DNA of 64,000 nucleotides from Ilex aquifolium (GCA_951799425.1 OX637393.1:23043744-23107743), one strand, 5' to 3'. Positions 33,716 to 46,007 are shown, counted from the stretch's first letter. The notes: a model not told the origin generated them from the sequence alone. Numbers and translations are program-made.

Positions 33716-34279
33716 AGGCAAAACGTTGAATTTAGAAGGTGATTTTCGGACAACGGATGTAAGTCTTGTGATTTTCATCATGGGCCAAGGTACATTGCTC
33801 CTTGCACACATTTTTGTTTACTTGTCTTTTCATTTGTAGATATTGTTTTGTATGTGGGGACGAGAAGACCAAATAGATTGGTTAGATAACTGATTCGCCA
33901 CTTTTTGTGATCTAAATTATATTAATTATACACCCAAGTATAAGTGGTCAAATTGTAGTTTTCTCGGTTTAAGTCCAAGTATCGATCCCACGAAGAGTTT
34001 TAGTAATTTAGATTTTAAAATAAAGAAAAACAGTAAAGTTTGTTGTTTGGAGAAGTATGATGTTTGATAGTTTGTGATGTGAGCTTAGACTGATAACTAG
34101 TTTAATTTAAATACACTGCGAAAATAAAGTGCGGAGATAATAAAAATGCGTAAGAAAAGTGTATAAGTGATAACAATATAAAAGATACCCTTCAATTTAA
34201 GGATCCATATGCTTTATATTGGTTGATTACTGGAAATGCTACCTCACAACAATTAACTTCCATTTTACTGGAAATTCAA

Positions 34280-34920
34280 TCGGCAGGCCTGATGTATATA
34301 AACTATAACACAGCCGCTTCTTAGGCTAACTGGTAGTAATAAATTATAACGCAACAACTTCTTAGGAAAGCTGGTTATATTTACGTCAATTGATTAACCC
34401 AAGCAAACCAGAAGGACAAGCCATTCATGAGGAATACTTGAGTTATTCAATTGATCTCTTGATAGCAAGTACATAAAGATTAAAGCATAACACAGCCACT
34501 TCTTAGGTTAACTGGTGGTAATATAGCATAACACAGCAACTTCTTAGGAAAGCTGGTTATAGACGTACCAATTAACTAATTCAAGTGAACCAGAAGGACA
34601 AGCAATTCATGAGGAATACTTGAATTACCCAATAGGTCATCTGTGATTTATATATATATATATATATGCCAGTTAAACATCCTCAGCATTCCGGTGGAAG
34701 ACAAGTCATTCCGGTAGGAGCACCGTGGTTGTTAGACTGTCAGTATAGTTAGATATATAATAAGTAAAGAAACCCTAATAACCCAGAAGGACAAGCCATT
34801 CATGAGGATCATTTAGGTTATGTACCACACATCAGTAGAAAATCCTTAGCGTTCCAATGGAGGACAAGCCATACCAGTAGGAATGCCGTGAATCTTTAAC
34901 TGACTGGTCTTATGATATAT
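34280..34920 (-). repeat. Interspersed motif array in B LTR
   Basis: Same motifs as S1 in opposite orientation: AACCAGAAGGACAAGCCATT followed by CATGAGGA (about 34407, 34588 and 34783), ATAACACAGC followed by CACTTCTTAGG-like (34306, 34348, 34487 and 34527), and GGACAAGCCATACC followed by AGTAGGAA (about 34702 and 34862). The other LTR carries the same at 50360-50900. Confidence 0.75.
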
Positions 34921-35460
34921 TGATGACATAATTCCAGGCACAACACCAGAATTACGTACATCACTATATCACGCATTAAGCATATAATACATATATAAAT
35001 AAACATATAAATAAAACATCAGCATTTCCATAATCTAACCAATATTATACATATGTTTACCCTAGTTTGAAGGGTATAAACGACTACTCACGCTCCATTG
35101 CTACAGACAAACAAGGAGTGTGACTATTCTTCATTACAACTAAAATTCAACGGTAAATTGTAAAACTTCTTTCACAAGGAACAATTGAAACACAACCACC
35201 TTTATTATCATTTAAGACACAAAAGTGGCGGTAGTTCAACTATCCGAATAGAAAGATACAATAGAAATGTAGAAATACAGAGTAACAATAAAAGTGTATC
35301 ACAGACCGGCTAAGACTTTTTCTTTCTTTCTTTCTCTTTTTCTTCCTCTCTTTCTTTCTCTCTTTGGCTTTGGTGTGGCCGGCCAAGTGCAAGGTGAGTT
35401 GTCTTGGAAAAGTGTTTGGAAGGCTTGGAAGGAATGGCTTGAAGACTAAACAAGGCACCC

Positions 35461-35470
35461 CTATTTATAG
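35461..35470 (-). promoter_or_regulatory. TATA box of B 3' LTR
   Basis: Minus CTATAAATAG, followed by GGGTGCC. The same box is at 51462-51471 and 54304-54313. Confidence 0.75.
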
Positions 35471-35814
35471 AGGGGGGAGGGAGTTTCGGCCAAGGAGGGG
35501 GGGTCCCAACCACTAGCCCAACCTTCCGGAAGGTTGGTGACTTGCAGTGGTGCTAGGTGTCGTCTTCTTGGGCTGCCACTTGTCAGCTTCTTATTGGTCC
35601 AAGTTTCTTTATTGCACCTTGGTCCTTCGTAACTTCAAGCTTTGCAAATTGGTCTTGTATTTTTCAGTATTTCTGCATTTGACCCTGTAACTTAAACATA
35701 AAATATTTAAAACTGTAAATTAAGCACAAACTATAATTCATAATATTTACTTGTTTTATCTTACAAAACTGATTACTTAATCATCCTAATTTATACACTA
35801 AGTAAGGTTAATCA

Positions 35815-35834
35815 CACCCCCCAACTTAAACTTT
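35815..35834 (-). other. Terminal polypurine tract of B
   Basis: Minus AGTTTAAGTTGGGGGGTG directly before TGATTAACC. Confidence 0.85.
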
Positions 35835-37512
35835 ACTAGTCCCTAGTAAACACAAATTATAGAAATTATTTCACAAAATAACAATAACATAACAGAGGTA
35901 AAATCATTTTCGTAGATTTTTTCACGATTGCATTTAGCATATGCAATAAGCCGTTAAACCCCTAGGTGATCCCTAGTGGACGAGTTTTGTCTCGTGAATG
36001 TTTTCAGTAAAGCTGCCTACAAACTTTAGTAGTTAGGAGTTTATAACTTATACTTTTCATAATTAAATCAGTATTCCTGTGCATTGCTAAAATACTTCCT
36101 TTTTCTGATCACTACAAGAGTAACACACGTTAGTTGTAACATTATCTATATATTTTTATAAAAACTTGTGTGTGTGTTTGATGATTTCTTTTGTTTCAAA
36201 AATTACTCCAGAAATATTACCATCTTTCATGGTAGTCTTGATGTCAATCCTTTCCTGAAATACACTCAGCAAATAATACATATTCGTTATAGTGACTATT
36301 CTCTCATTAGTTACATGTGATTGGAATATTGTTAACGAAGCAATTAATATCACATGTAACATTTCTGAAGAACGGGTATTTGAATAAAATTGAAATTTGA
36401 CATAATCTCATGATCGAATATTAACATTATATCAGACATATTATTAACATTCTCCCTCTATGGATATATAGGGTTAATACAGAGATATGATTTCTGGAAT
36501 AAAAAAAGGACTTTCTTTGGGTTATAACGTGGTCATTGGGTTAAGGTTTAACAAACGACTACTTTTTATATTGTGGCACACCTCTTCCCTGCTTTTCAGA
36601 TTTTGCATGTTCATTCTTTCCATTTTTCACTTTCTTGGTTATTTTCTTTCTGTTTTTTCTTTTCTTTGAATAGCCAATACCCTTTTCTTTTCTCTTTTCC
36701 ACATTTTTTCTTTCTTTTATGTATCATACTAATTTAAAAGAGGGTGCAAGAAAATTATGTAGCCAAGGTAGGTTTAATATATTTTCATGTGGCTCGGATG
36801 TGTTTTTCGGGTATCATGAAAATAATTTATACTTTTATTAGGCTCAATCATGGTTGACTGAGGATATAATTTTGTAAAAGAAATGGTCAAGGCTCAAAGA
36901 TAATGAAAAATGGCCTAAGATCATTTTTCAGAAATTATTTATCTGTATTAATCCCACATAAGAGAATTTCGAGGATAACGCTAATAATATAATCTAACAA
37001 ATGCTAATCAAAACAAAATTAATGAGATTATTGAAAGAAAGTTTACCGTAGAATCGAAGATGTTTATTTGAGTAGATGTAGAATATTTCTCCAAGGAGGA
37101 TTGACTCAAGTTCTTCAATTGGTCATACATCTCCACTAAAAGAGTGTAATATTTCACAAGATTTTTGGAATAAAGAATTCTATTCGTGCTGTAACAGAAT
37201 AATTCAAACGAAAATATTAAGATAATATACAACTAAAATATGAAAATCCCACGTGATCAGATTAAGGTTATTTTCACAGAACATAGGAATATTAACTTAA
37301 TTCAACTGTGAATTATATAAAATAATCCTCCTAACGGAATTAACATGAAGTCCATATTAATTATCAAAAATTAGTTAGACATAAACAAGTTTAAAACAAA
37401 CAGCATAATTTAAAACATAAAGTAACTTATAATTTAAGTGCATAAAATAAAAGTGCATAATGTAAAATATGAGTGAAAGAAAACAAATTGTTTTGTAGAA
37501 TCTCCAGTCTGT
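35835..37512. other. Conserved noncoding block of B, between ORF3 and the 3' LTR
   Basis: AT-rich. Shares with F and D: 'tttgacataatctcatga' (36398), GGTTATAACG (36519), 'cacacctcttccctgctttt' (36578), and 'aatgagattattgaaag' (37020). Only short unsupported frames. Confidence 0.55.
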
Positions 37513-38676
37513 TTAGGAAGCAGAAGATCCTGCTTCGAAACATTCTCTAAAGAACTGTACTTGATTATGCTCATATTCCTCCAGGCGTCTGTTTATCTGA
37601 GTAATATTGGTCTCTATTTCCAGTAAGATTTGTCTATTAGTTCTGTCGTCCATTGGTATGTATGGTTGATTTTCTTGTGGTGTTAGTGGTATGAATTCTT
37701 CAGGTACTTGAAACGGTTCTTCTTGTGGTTCAGGTGATGCTTCAGGTTGGTTTTCCATTCGTGCTCCATGACTTTTCTTTAATGAAGTTTTATCCAATGC
37801 TCCAAGAGGTTCCACTGTTTTCCATGTCGGATTAGTGATCACACCTTTGTCCCTGCATAACTCAGAAACTAACATAGCATATGGGAGTGAGAGTTTCTTT
37901 CTATTGACTGTAAGTAACATTTGGTCCATGATTAAGTTCGGCAGGTCGATGGTGTGTCCCATCCCCAATGCATATAGAAAATAAGCGTTCTCAGTATAAA
38001 GTAGATTCTTTTGAGCACGAGGTAGCAAACTGTATGCTGTTATTAAACTGAGAATTCTGTATTTGTCTGTCAGGTCCCCTTGTTTTATGTAATTCTTCGG
38101 GCATCCCCAAACAAATCTTGGATTTCCTGTCAATTCTCTCCCTACTTCATGCAAATCAGGTAGTTCAGTGAAGGGATATTGTGGGTGGGGAGGTCTTTGC
38201 ATGGGATGAAAAAATTCGGCTATAGTAGCCGATGTAACTTGAAAAACAACACTTCGGACGAACACACGTAATTGTCTTTTTTCAATTATGTCAGCATTAC
38301 TATAAAATTCTCGCACTAGGCAGTCATAGGCAGGAACAGATATTCTGATATAATGTAACCATCCTCTTGCATCAAGAATTTGTTTTATTCCTATATTTGT
38401 AAAATCTTCATAAATAACCGGTTGTTCCACAATGATGGTTTTGGAGATAAAGTTAGCATCATACTAGACCTGTTGTTCAAGATTTTCAAACTTCACCTCA
38501 TCGTAGATGTTTCCTGGATGAGGTTGTTGTGGAGGTGCCTGAGGTGATGGAGATTGATCACTTCGTGCTCGGCTGGAAGACCTTCTTGTTCGTTGTCTTG
38601 CATCCATATTTTTGACTGGTTCCTGATTTGTAACTGTAGATTGTTTCTCTGAATTTCTGCAATTCTGCTCCTGCAA
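37513..38676 (-). pseudogene. B ORF3, one stop
   Basis: Two runs in the same frame separated by a single TAG (38464-38466). The likely N-terminus MDARQRTRRSSSRARSDQSP (Met at 38607) is basic and Ser-rich. Core motifs as in F: ARGWLHYIRI, LVREFYSNADII, LRVFVRSVVFQVTSATIAEF, VGRELTGNPRFVWG, YRILSLITAYSLLP, FLYALGMGHTIDLPNLI, LPYAMLVSELCRDKGV and GALDKTSLKKS. Just upstream the minus strand has TTTATAACTTGCAG followed by GAG, a good splice-acceptor match, so ORF3 could be read from a spliced RNA (inference). Confidence 0.72.
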
Positions 38677-38871
38677 GTTATAAAATAAATACCACTCTAT
38701 ATATTCTACAAAACTTTGCTAACCACTCTTTTTTGTTTCAAAGAATTGGTTTTATTATTTCTTTATTTGTTATTTTTTTATTTACTGATTCTTCTAATTA
38801 TTCTATAGTTATTTACATTTATTTATAGCTATATATATTTAATCCCAAAACTATACATTAGTTGATTATGT

Positions 38872-39315
38872 CTAGTCAGTGTCAGAACTATCTGGTTCAA
38901 CAACATTATTGATACGGTTAACTTCAGTTCTCACGTATCTTGTTAACATCGGGGTAGAATAGGATGGCGCCTCAGGATAATCCTTACTCTGCCCATACCT
39001 AATCCACCGTAAACAATCTGACGCTCGACCTGAAATTGGTTCCGCACATTTATTATATTGTCTCAAATGTTCTGTACGACCACATTTTACACACGCACAG
39101 AGATGATTTGCTCGTCAGCATTTAGCATATGTACTTTTTCCACACAAGGGTCTTGCCTGACTTTCGAATATTTCTACATTTCTAACATGTCTAGCTTTTT
39201 GCATGATCAACATATGTATATCTTTTGGAAAATGACGTAATATTATTAAACTTAACCAAAATAATTTCTCGTCCATTTCTTTGAATTTTAAGGAAGAAAA
39301 GAAAAAATGACTCAC
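38872..39315 (-). pseudogene. B Cys-rich accessory ORF, one stop
   Basis: Homologue of the F ORF at 23163-23573: MDEKLFWLSLIILRHFPKD, LCGKSTYAKC, then a TGA where F has Cys, then RANHLCACVKCGR, YNKCAEPISGRASDCLRWI and SKDYPEAPSYS. Cys spacing is the same as in F. The conservation of this cluster against a diverged background argues that it was once functional. Broken here by the stop. Confidence 0.62.
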
Positions 39316-39352
39316 TATCCGGTTCTTTAACGTCTGCCAGTCACAAAGACGA
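39309..39352 (-). other. Conserved 44-bp tract before the Cys-rich ORF (B)
   Basis: Minus strand: TTTTTTCGTCTTTG, TGACTGGCAG, ACGTTAAAGAACCGGATA, GTGAGT. Nearly identical to F 23591-23634. Confidence 0.5.
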
Positions 39353-39404
39353 AAAAATTTTTTAAATAAAAATTATTATGCTAAAAACAATAAGTAAATT
39401 CACA

Positions 39405-39430
39405 CTCATATCTCCCCAAATTAAATTAAA
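39405..39430 (-). other. Possible internal polypurine tract of B, weak
   Basis: Minus AATTTAATTTGGGGAGATATGA at the place where A, D and F have their tract; the G run is shorter. Confidence 0.35.
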
Positions 39431-39589
39431 TTCTATTTATAATGTTAAAACAGTAATAACCAGCATTGAGAAAAACCAACAATTTGTTGTCATTCAGCAG
39501 TTAAGATATCTGGCTTTCACTCAGAAGATTTAATCTGTCAAACAAATTACAAATAATTAGTTATATTATTTAAATAAAAATTAACACAC

Positions 39590-40700
39590 ATAGACTGGAT
39601 CAAAAAGTTGCACATAAGTGACATCTTGAGTAATTCCATTATAATAAGGTTTAAGCCTTTGCCCGTTTACTTTGAAAACATTTCCAGTTAATGGATTTTC
39701 AATTTCAATTGTCCCATAGTCAAAAACTTGCTTAACTATATAAGGTCATGTCCATTTAGATCATAATTTTCCAGGGAATAGACGAAGTTTAGCATTGTAC
39801 AGTAGAACTTTTTGAGATGGTTCAAAAGATTTTCTCATGATATTTTTATCATGAAAATTTTTTGTTCTCGATTTAGCAATCTTTGCATTTTCATAGGCTT
39901 CATTTCTTAATTCTTCTAATTCATTTATTTGCAATTTACGTGCTATTCCAGCTTCTTCTATATCAAGATTCATCATTTTGATTGCCCAATATGCTTTATG
40001 TTCTAATTCTACAGGCAAATGACATGGTTTACCATAAACTAACCGATAAGGAGACATTCCTAGAATAGTCTTATACGCAGTACGGTAAGCCCACAGTGCA
40101 TCCGTTAATCTTAAAGACCAATCTTTACGATATGGATTTACTGTTTTTTCTAAAATGTATTTTATCTCCCTATTAGCTAATTCAGCTTGTCCACTTGTCT
40201 GCGGATGATATGGAGTGGATATTTTATGAGAAATCAAGTATTTTTTCATCAGGTTTTCAAAAACTTTATTACAGAAATGTAATCCACCATCACTGATGAT
40301 TGTTCGAGGAATCCCAAATCTGGATAAAATATTTTCTTTTAAAAATTTGATCACTGTTCTGTGATCATTATTTCTACATGGAATTGCCTCTACCCATTTA
40401 AAAACATAGTCAACTGCAACCAAAATATATAGATATCCAAAGGATAGGGGAAATGGTCCCATAAAATCGATGCCCCAGCAATCAAAAATTTTAATAACTA
40501 AACTAGGGTTTAAAGGCATCATATTTCTTTTCGAAATATTCTCCATTCTTTGACATCTGTCACAGTTTAAACAAAAGATATAAACATCTATAAAAAGAGT
40601 TGGCTAATAAAATCCACACTGCAAAATTTTAGCAGCGGTTTTCTTTGAAGCAAAATGACATCCGCAAGCTTCAGAGTGACAAAACTGAATAACCTGACTG
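39590..40700 (-). pseudogene. pol: B integrase pseudogene
   Basis: N-terminal zinc region HSEACGCHF...CDRCQR (40690-40550) with one TAG. Core with [32 protein letters not shown] and [12 protein letters not shown]: the D, D(35)E residues are all present. IN C-terminal region: [26 protein letters not shown]; after stops it continues PYIVKQVF, NVFKVNGQRLKPY and ends near 39590 (DPVYV). It would insert cDNA into the genome. The most complete Athila integrase in the window, but inactive because of stops. Confidence 0.88.
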
Positions 40701-42190
40701 AATTCATGATTAGATACACAACGTCTTATTATTTGATCTTTACAGTATTTAAACACATAAGGATCTTTCCAGAAAAAATTACGTACCTCACTTAGGAACT
40801 TATTTTTATCAGTTCAGGTATAATCAGAAGGAATAGTACCAGTAGCTAAATAATTGGCTATATCAGCATACCATGGTACTTCGGTTATTGCAAATAGTTG
40901 TTCATCTGGAAAGGTTTCTCTAATTGGAGTTGGTTCTTCCTTTATACCATAATCTAACCTTGACAAGTGATCTGCTACCACATTTTCTACTCCCTTCTTA
41001 TATTTAATTATAAGATCAAATTCTTGAAGTAACAAAATCCAACGCAAGAGACGTGGCTTCACATTTTTTTTAGTAAGTAAATATTTTAAAGCTGCATGAT
41101 CTGTAAATACAAAAATTGACGATCCAACCAAATATGATCGAAATTTATCTAATGCAAATACAACAACAAGTAATTCTTTTTCTGTGGTTGAATAGTTCAT
41201 TTGTGCATCATTTAGAGTTTTGCTTGCATAGTAAATAACATATGGTTTTTTTATCTTTTCTTTGACCTAATACAGCTCCTACTGCATAATCACTTGCATC
41301 ACACATTAACTCGAAAGGTAAGGACCAGTCAGGAGGTTGCATGATAGGTGCAGAAATAAGCATATTTTTTAATTCATCAAATGCTAATTGACATGCATCA
41401 TTCCATTCAAATATTATATCTTGGCATAGAAGATTACAAATTGGTCTAGATATTGAACTAAAATTTTTAATGAATCTTCTATAAAAACCAGCGTGACCTA
41501 AAAAAGATCTAACATCTTTTACGGTTTTTGGTGAAGGAAGATTAGCTATTAAGTCAATTTTGGATTTATCGACTTCCATTCCTTTTCAGAAACTATGTGA
41601 CCTAAAACAATACCTTGTGTAACCATGAAATGACATTTTTCCCAATTTAAGACAAAGTTTGTTTCTTCACATGTAATCAGTACTCTTTCCAGATTTTCTA
41701 AACATAAGTGAAATGAATCACCATTTACTGAAAAGTCGTCCATAAAAACTTATAGGTGTCGTTCTACCATATCACTGAATATACTTAACATGAAACGCTG
41801 AAAAGTAGCTGGAGCATTACATAATCCAAAAGGCATTCTTTTATAAGCAAAAGTTCCAAACGAACATGTAAATGTAGTTTTTTCTTGATCATCTATTGCA
41901 ATTTCAATCTGATTATAACCAGAATATCCATCTAGAAAACAATAATATGCATGACCAGCTATTCTTTCAAGTACTTGATCTAGGAATGGTAACGGAAAGT
42001 GATCCTTTCTGGTGAGAGAATTTAGCTTTCGATAGTCAATACATACACGCCAACCTGTGAGTGTACGCATTGGGACTAATTCATTTTCTTGATTTTTTAT
42101 TACAGTAACACCAGACTTCTTTGGAACTACTTGTGTAGGACTGACCCATTTACTATCAGATATAAGATAAACAATATTAGCATCAAGTAG
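40701..42190 (-). pseudogene. pol: B RT and RNase H pseudogene, downstream of S3
   Basis: Starts right of the AGTAG duplication of S3 (42186-42190) at [18 protein letters not shown]. Contains [29 protein letters not shown], a stop just before [10 protein letters not shown] (41747-41715), a frameshift near 41580, [15 protein letters not shown], and RNase H with [29 protein letters not shown] and FTDHAALKYLL (41180-41090). A stop follows IPSDYT near 40814. Its upstream part continues at 47120. Confidence 0.9.
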
Positions 42191-42424
42191 TGCGACGCCA
42201 CAAATTTTCGGGTGTCCTTTATTAACCGTTGACCATCCGTCAACCCGCGGAAATACTCGTGATAGTCGTATAACCCGACACCACGTCATTCACATGCTTT
42301 TAACCGGAATTACCATCCACAAGGTCAATTATACCTCAATTTATGTCCATTTATGTCATAGGAACCAAAGAAAACAAAGCCCAAGAGCATGGCTAAGCAT
42401 TTTGAAAATTTCAGATTTTTGGAA

Positions 42425-42826
42425 AAACCTTCCGGAAGGTCGACATACACCTACCGGAAGGTCGCTGAAAGAACAGTTAAATGAAAAGGATCAATTGCAA
42501 GAACTTCCGGAAGGTCGACATCAGTAGCAAAAACCTTCCGGAAGGTTCATTCCAGTAGCCAAAACCTTCCGGAAGGTTCATTCCAGAAAACAAAACCTTC
42601 CGGAAGATTTTGGCAGTCAAAAAAGAAACCCAAGGCAAAACCTTCCGGAAGGTTCATTCCAGTAGACAAGTCCTTCCGGTAGGTTTTACTCCAGTAGCTA
42701 AAATCTTCCGGAAGGTTCATTCCAGTGGGCAAAACCTTCCGGAAGGTATTAGCTGTGAACAAGGCAAGCTGGGGTTTTTAGCAAAACCTTCCGGAAGGCC
42801 GACATACACCTTCCGGTAGGTTTTCA
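42425..42826. repeat. Palindrome array, TTCCGGAA type, in S3
   Basis: At least ten CCTTCCGGAAGG-like palindromes in 400 bp, with linkers CATTCCAGTAGCCAAAA, CCAGTGGGCAAAA and similar. Four copies read TTCCGGAAGGTTC (42536, 42567, 42643 and 42706), a three-unit heat-shock-element pattern. The slot is flanked by sequence homologous to that around the TTCGAA array of E. Confidence 0.92.
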
Positions 42827-44069
42827 GACTGTGAGCAAAAAAATGGATTTCTTTCCCCTCCAAACCATCCTTAAAGCTACCCCATACACTCCAAACTCAT
42901 CCAATACATGTTTAATGAGATTTTCCATATAATACACAACCCATACAAGCTCTATCACAATTCATTCCATAATATATATACATCAAAATGGAATTTTGTT
43001 AAAGGTTTTACAAAACTCAAACTAAGGCCACAAGCCGGCCCCCTTCATGCTTGATGCTCTCCAAATGAGCCATCCGCCGGTGCAAAACCCACACCTGAAA
43101 TGTTTTTCCCATAAAGGGTGAGCCACGCTCAATAGGGTATCTCCTAAAGAGGCTACTCCCCAACCTAAATGCATATGAAATGTTCACATGCTATCAATCA
43201 ACAATCCACAACAAGAATATATTCCATGTTGAAACATGTAATGCCATGCTATGAAATGAGGTGAGACTCACTCATGCACATCAACCGAGCCCTTCCCGGC
43301 TCCTCTACACATGCAAGTGCCAATGTGTGCCAATCCGTCATTTATGTTTCACATCAAATGACATTTCATTCTAGGGTCTTTGTAGGGGTGGATGTTCATG
43401 GACTCACACCAAAGGTCACCCAACCTACACGGAATTCATGGACTTCCACCAACGGTTCCGCGTACACTGACACACTTTATGGGCTCTTATACCAACGGAG
43501 TGCGTATCCAATCACCGGGTCTCTCACCCGAGGGATTTTCTAGCCCTTCTTGCTACCCCAACCCTATCAAAATATAAACCATGCGACTCGACTAGGTCAT
43601 CGACCCATATTACCCGAGCTCACTCGTCATCCACCATGCGTGGTGAAGACAAACAACCATGCACACACACCTCAAAAAATGCGATGTTCCCGTGCATATG
43701 CAATGTGATGCTCCATTGCAACACTAATACAATGTTCGATATGGTATGAGTGACATATGAACATTCTCAACACATTCCTCATATTCCATGGCAAAATCAT
43801 ATCAAAAGCATATAATTCCCATAATACAAATTTCAAGCATGTTATCAACATACTAAAGTTTCAAGGCATATATATAAACACATAACACGCCCACAATTTC
43901 ATATAACACATGAATTCACATTGGGTTCATTTCACATATCCAATCATAGAAATCACATTTAGTAACTTCTAAATATCCATCCAAGCTAGGATTTCTTTTA
44001 CCCATTTCAATACCCAATTCACCCAATTTCACAACAATAGGCAAGAGATACATAGGCTATCATCCTACC

Positions 44070-44606
44070 TGATGAGAACTAAGGTGGGCCTACTCTTAAG
44101 ATCCTTTGCAAGTCCAGATGGGCCAATTACAAGATCAACAGCCAAGATGATCAAGGAAGCAATGCAAGGAGTGTTGCAATCCCCTTGGGATGAAGTTAGC
44201 AAGAGGCCAACACTCAATATGGGCTTGAAAGAAGGAGAATCAATTTTGATCCACTTGATCCAAGCTATGGAAGACATGAAGACATGACTTAGAGATAGGG
44301 CCTTTTGTTGTTAAGACTTTCAATTTGTTTAAAGAATTTTTATTTTTTAGTTTAGAATAAGTGGGTTTGAGGATGCTTAGCCCACATATGTCTTATTATT
44401 TTATTTGGACTAGGGTTTAGAATAAGTACTGTAGCACGGTACTATTCATGCTACAGTACCATGACACTATTCACAAATTTTAGTTTTTAGTTATTCCTGT
44501 TTAGATTAGGATTTGTTTCCTTAGTAGATTAGGAGATTATTATCTCAATATGCTTTGAGAGCATTGTCTCTATGGTTCTTTGAAGAACTTTTCGAACTTA
44601 TCGGGA
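44070..44606 (+). repeat. H partial first LTR
   Basis: Identical or nearly identical to 44609-45145; ends at ...CTTATCGGGA, then AA and the next TGATGAGAAC. Confidence 0.9.
44072..44287 (+). pseudogene. Pol C-terminal tail encoded in H LTR (copy 1)
   Basis: About 70 codons with FASPDGPITRSTAKMIKEAM and a GLKEGESILIHLIQA end. This resembles the extreme C-terminus of plant chromovirus pol polyproteins; in some of these (CRM-like) the pol frame runs into the 3' LTR. The LTR of H therefore probably contains the last codons of its parent's pol. A second copy lies at 44608-44826. Not a gene on its own. Confidence 0.55.
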
Positions 44607-44607
44607 A

Positions 44608-44826
44608 ATGATGAGAACTAAGGTGGGCCTACTCTTAAGATCCTTTGCAAGTCCAGATGGGCCAATTACAAGATCAACAGCCAAGATGATCAAGGAAGCA
44701 ATGCAAGGAGTGTTGCAATCCCCTTGGGATGAAGTTAGCAAGAGGCCAACACTCAATATGGGCTTGAAAGAAGGAGAATCAATTTTGATCCACTTGATCC
44801 AAGCTATGGAAGACATGAAGACATGA
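44608..44826 (+). pseudogene. Pol C-terminal tail encoded in H LTR (copy 2)
   Basis: Same peptide as 44072-44287 in the full LTR copy; stop at the same position. Confidence 0.55.
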
Positions 44827-45387
44827 CTTAGAGATAGGGCCTTTTGTTGTTAAGACTTTCAATTTGTTTAAAGAATTTTTATTTTTTAGTTTAGAATAAG
44901 TGGGTTTGAGGATGCTTAGCCCACATATGTCTTATTATTTTATTTGGACTAGGGTTTAGAATAAGTACTGTAGCACGGTACTATTCATGCTACAGTACCG
45001 TGACACTATTCACAAATTTTAGTTTTTAGTTATTCCTGTTTAGATTAGGATTTGTTTCCTTAGTAGATTAGGAGATTATTATCTCAATATGCTTTGAGAG
45101 CATTGTCTCTATGGTTCTTTGAAGAACTTTTCGAACTTATCGGGATTTCCCGTGGCGTTCACCAACGACTTATCAAACGGTTTTCCACCACTGTTTGTGG
45201 CGTCTTCCTTATACCAAGGTTCTTGTTTCGCATCAAACAACGGGTTGAGGTCATATATACCAAGGTTCTTGTTTGTCGTAAACAACGGGTCGAGGTTTTC
45301 CATCCATAGACCTGAGTTTGGCTTTCTTGGGTTGGTTTTCCAATATTGTTGTTGGGTCTCAAAGCAAGTCTATTGGGGTTCACATCA
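44609..45387 (+). repeat. H complete LTR
   Basis: TGATGAGAAC to TTCACATCA, 779 bp, followed by the primer site, so it acts as the 5' LTR. Contains ACGGTACTATTCATGC-type short inverted tracts near 44975. Confidence 0.9.
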
Positions 45388-46007
45388 TTTGGTAACAGAG
45401 CAAAGGTTCTAGTTCAGGTTTGCCTATCTTGAAAAAAAAAAAAAAAAAGGCTTTATTCTTCTTATTTTGTGTTCTTTACTCCCAAATTCGGTTCACAAAT
45501 TCTAGTCTAGCCGAATTTCCTTTATTCCCCATTCCGCTCGTATTTTGTTCTAGTTTATCACAAAATTTTATTTTGTTACTATCAAAAGATAGTTGCTGAT
45601 AAAAAAAAAAAAAAAAACAGAAAGGAGTCCAAAAAAAAAAAAAAAAAAAAGGAGGCTGGAAAAAAAAAAAAACAGAAAGTAGTCCAAAAAAGGTGGCTGG
45701 AAAAAAAAAAAAAAAAAGTAAAGCCCGAAATTGTTTGGTCCTAGTTATTACAAAATTGTTTGTTTTCATCTATTTTCTGGAAACCTTGCTATTTTGTGCT
45801 TCCAAATAATCTAATCAGCCGTGTTCCTTGAATTCTTGCTCTTGAAACCCGAAATTCCTTGATGAGTTCTTGGTGAATTGTTGCTGGAAATTTTGAGAAT
45901 TGTTTGATTAGTTTCAAAAGAACTGGAAGAGAATTATTGAGTGGAAAAAAAAAAAAGGCAAGAGTGGTGAGAACATTAGAGGGTTAAAGGCCACATATTT
46001 TTTTTGA
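45388..46007 (+). other. H internal remnant with primer site
   Basis: TTTGGTAACAGAGC at 45388-45401: TGGTAACAGAGC is one base off the usual initiator-Met tRNA site. The rest is leader with several A-runs (45432, 45602, 45632, 45661 and 45700) and no gene. Confidence 0.75.

Larger units (their letters stand above)
33891..35814 (-). repeat. B 3' LTR
   Basis: Minus LTR start TGATTAACCTTACTTAG at 35814, end ...GGCGAATCA at 33891; 1924 bp. TATA at 35461-35470 (344 bp from start), one AACCTTCCGGAAGGTT palindrome at 35520-35535, a purine-rich leader (minus) at 35320-35362, a (TA)n run near 34650 and the motif array at 34280-34920. No gene. Confidence 0.93.

Noticed and set aside
37513-38430. ORF3 as a true envelope glycoprotein
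   Set aside because: No signal peptide, no C-terminal membrane anchor and no cleavage site seen in B or F; only A and D have an N-terminal hydrophobic helix.
42425-42826. CRISPR-like look of regularly repeated short palindromes
   Set aside because: Plant retrotransposon LTR context, spacers partly conserved rather than unique, irregular spacing, no cas genes.
45476-45769. 97-codon minus frame rich in Phe in H
   Set aside because: Produced by A-runs read on the opposite strand; low-complexity artefact.
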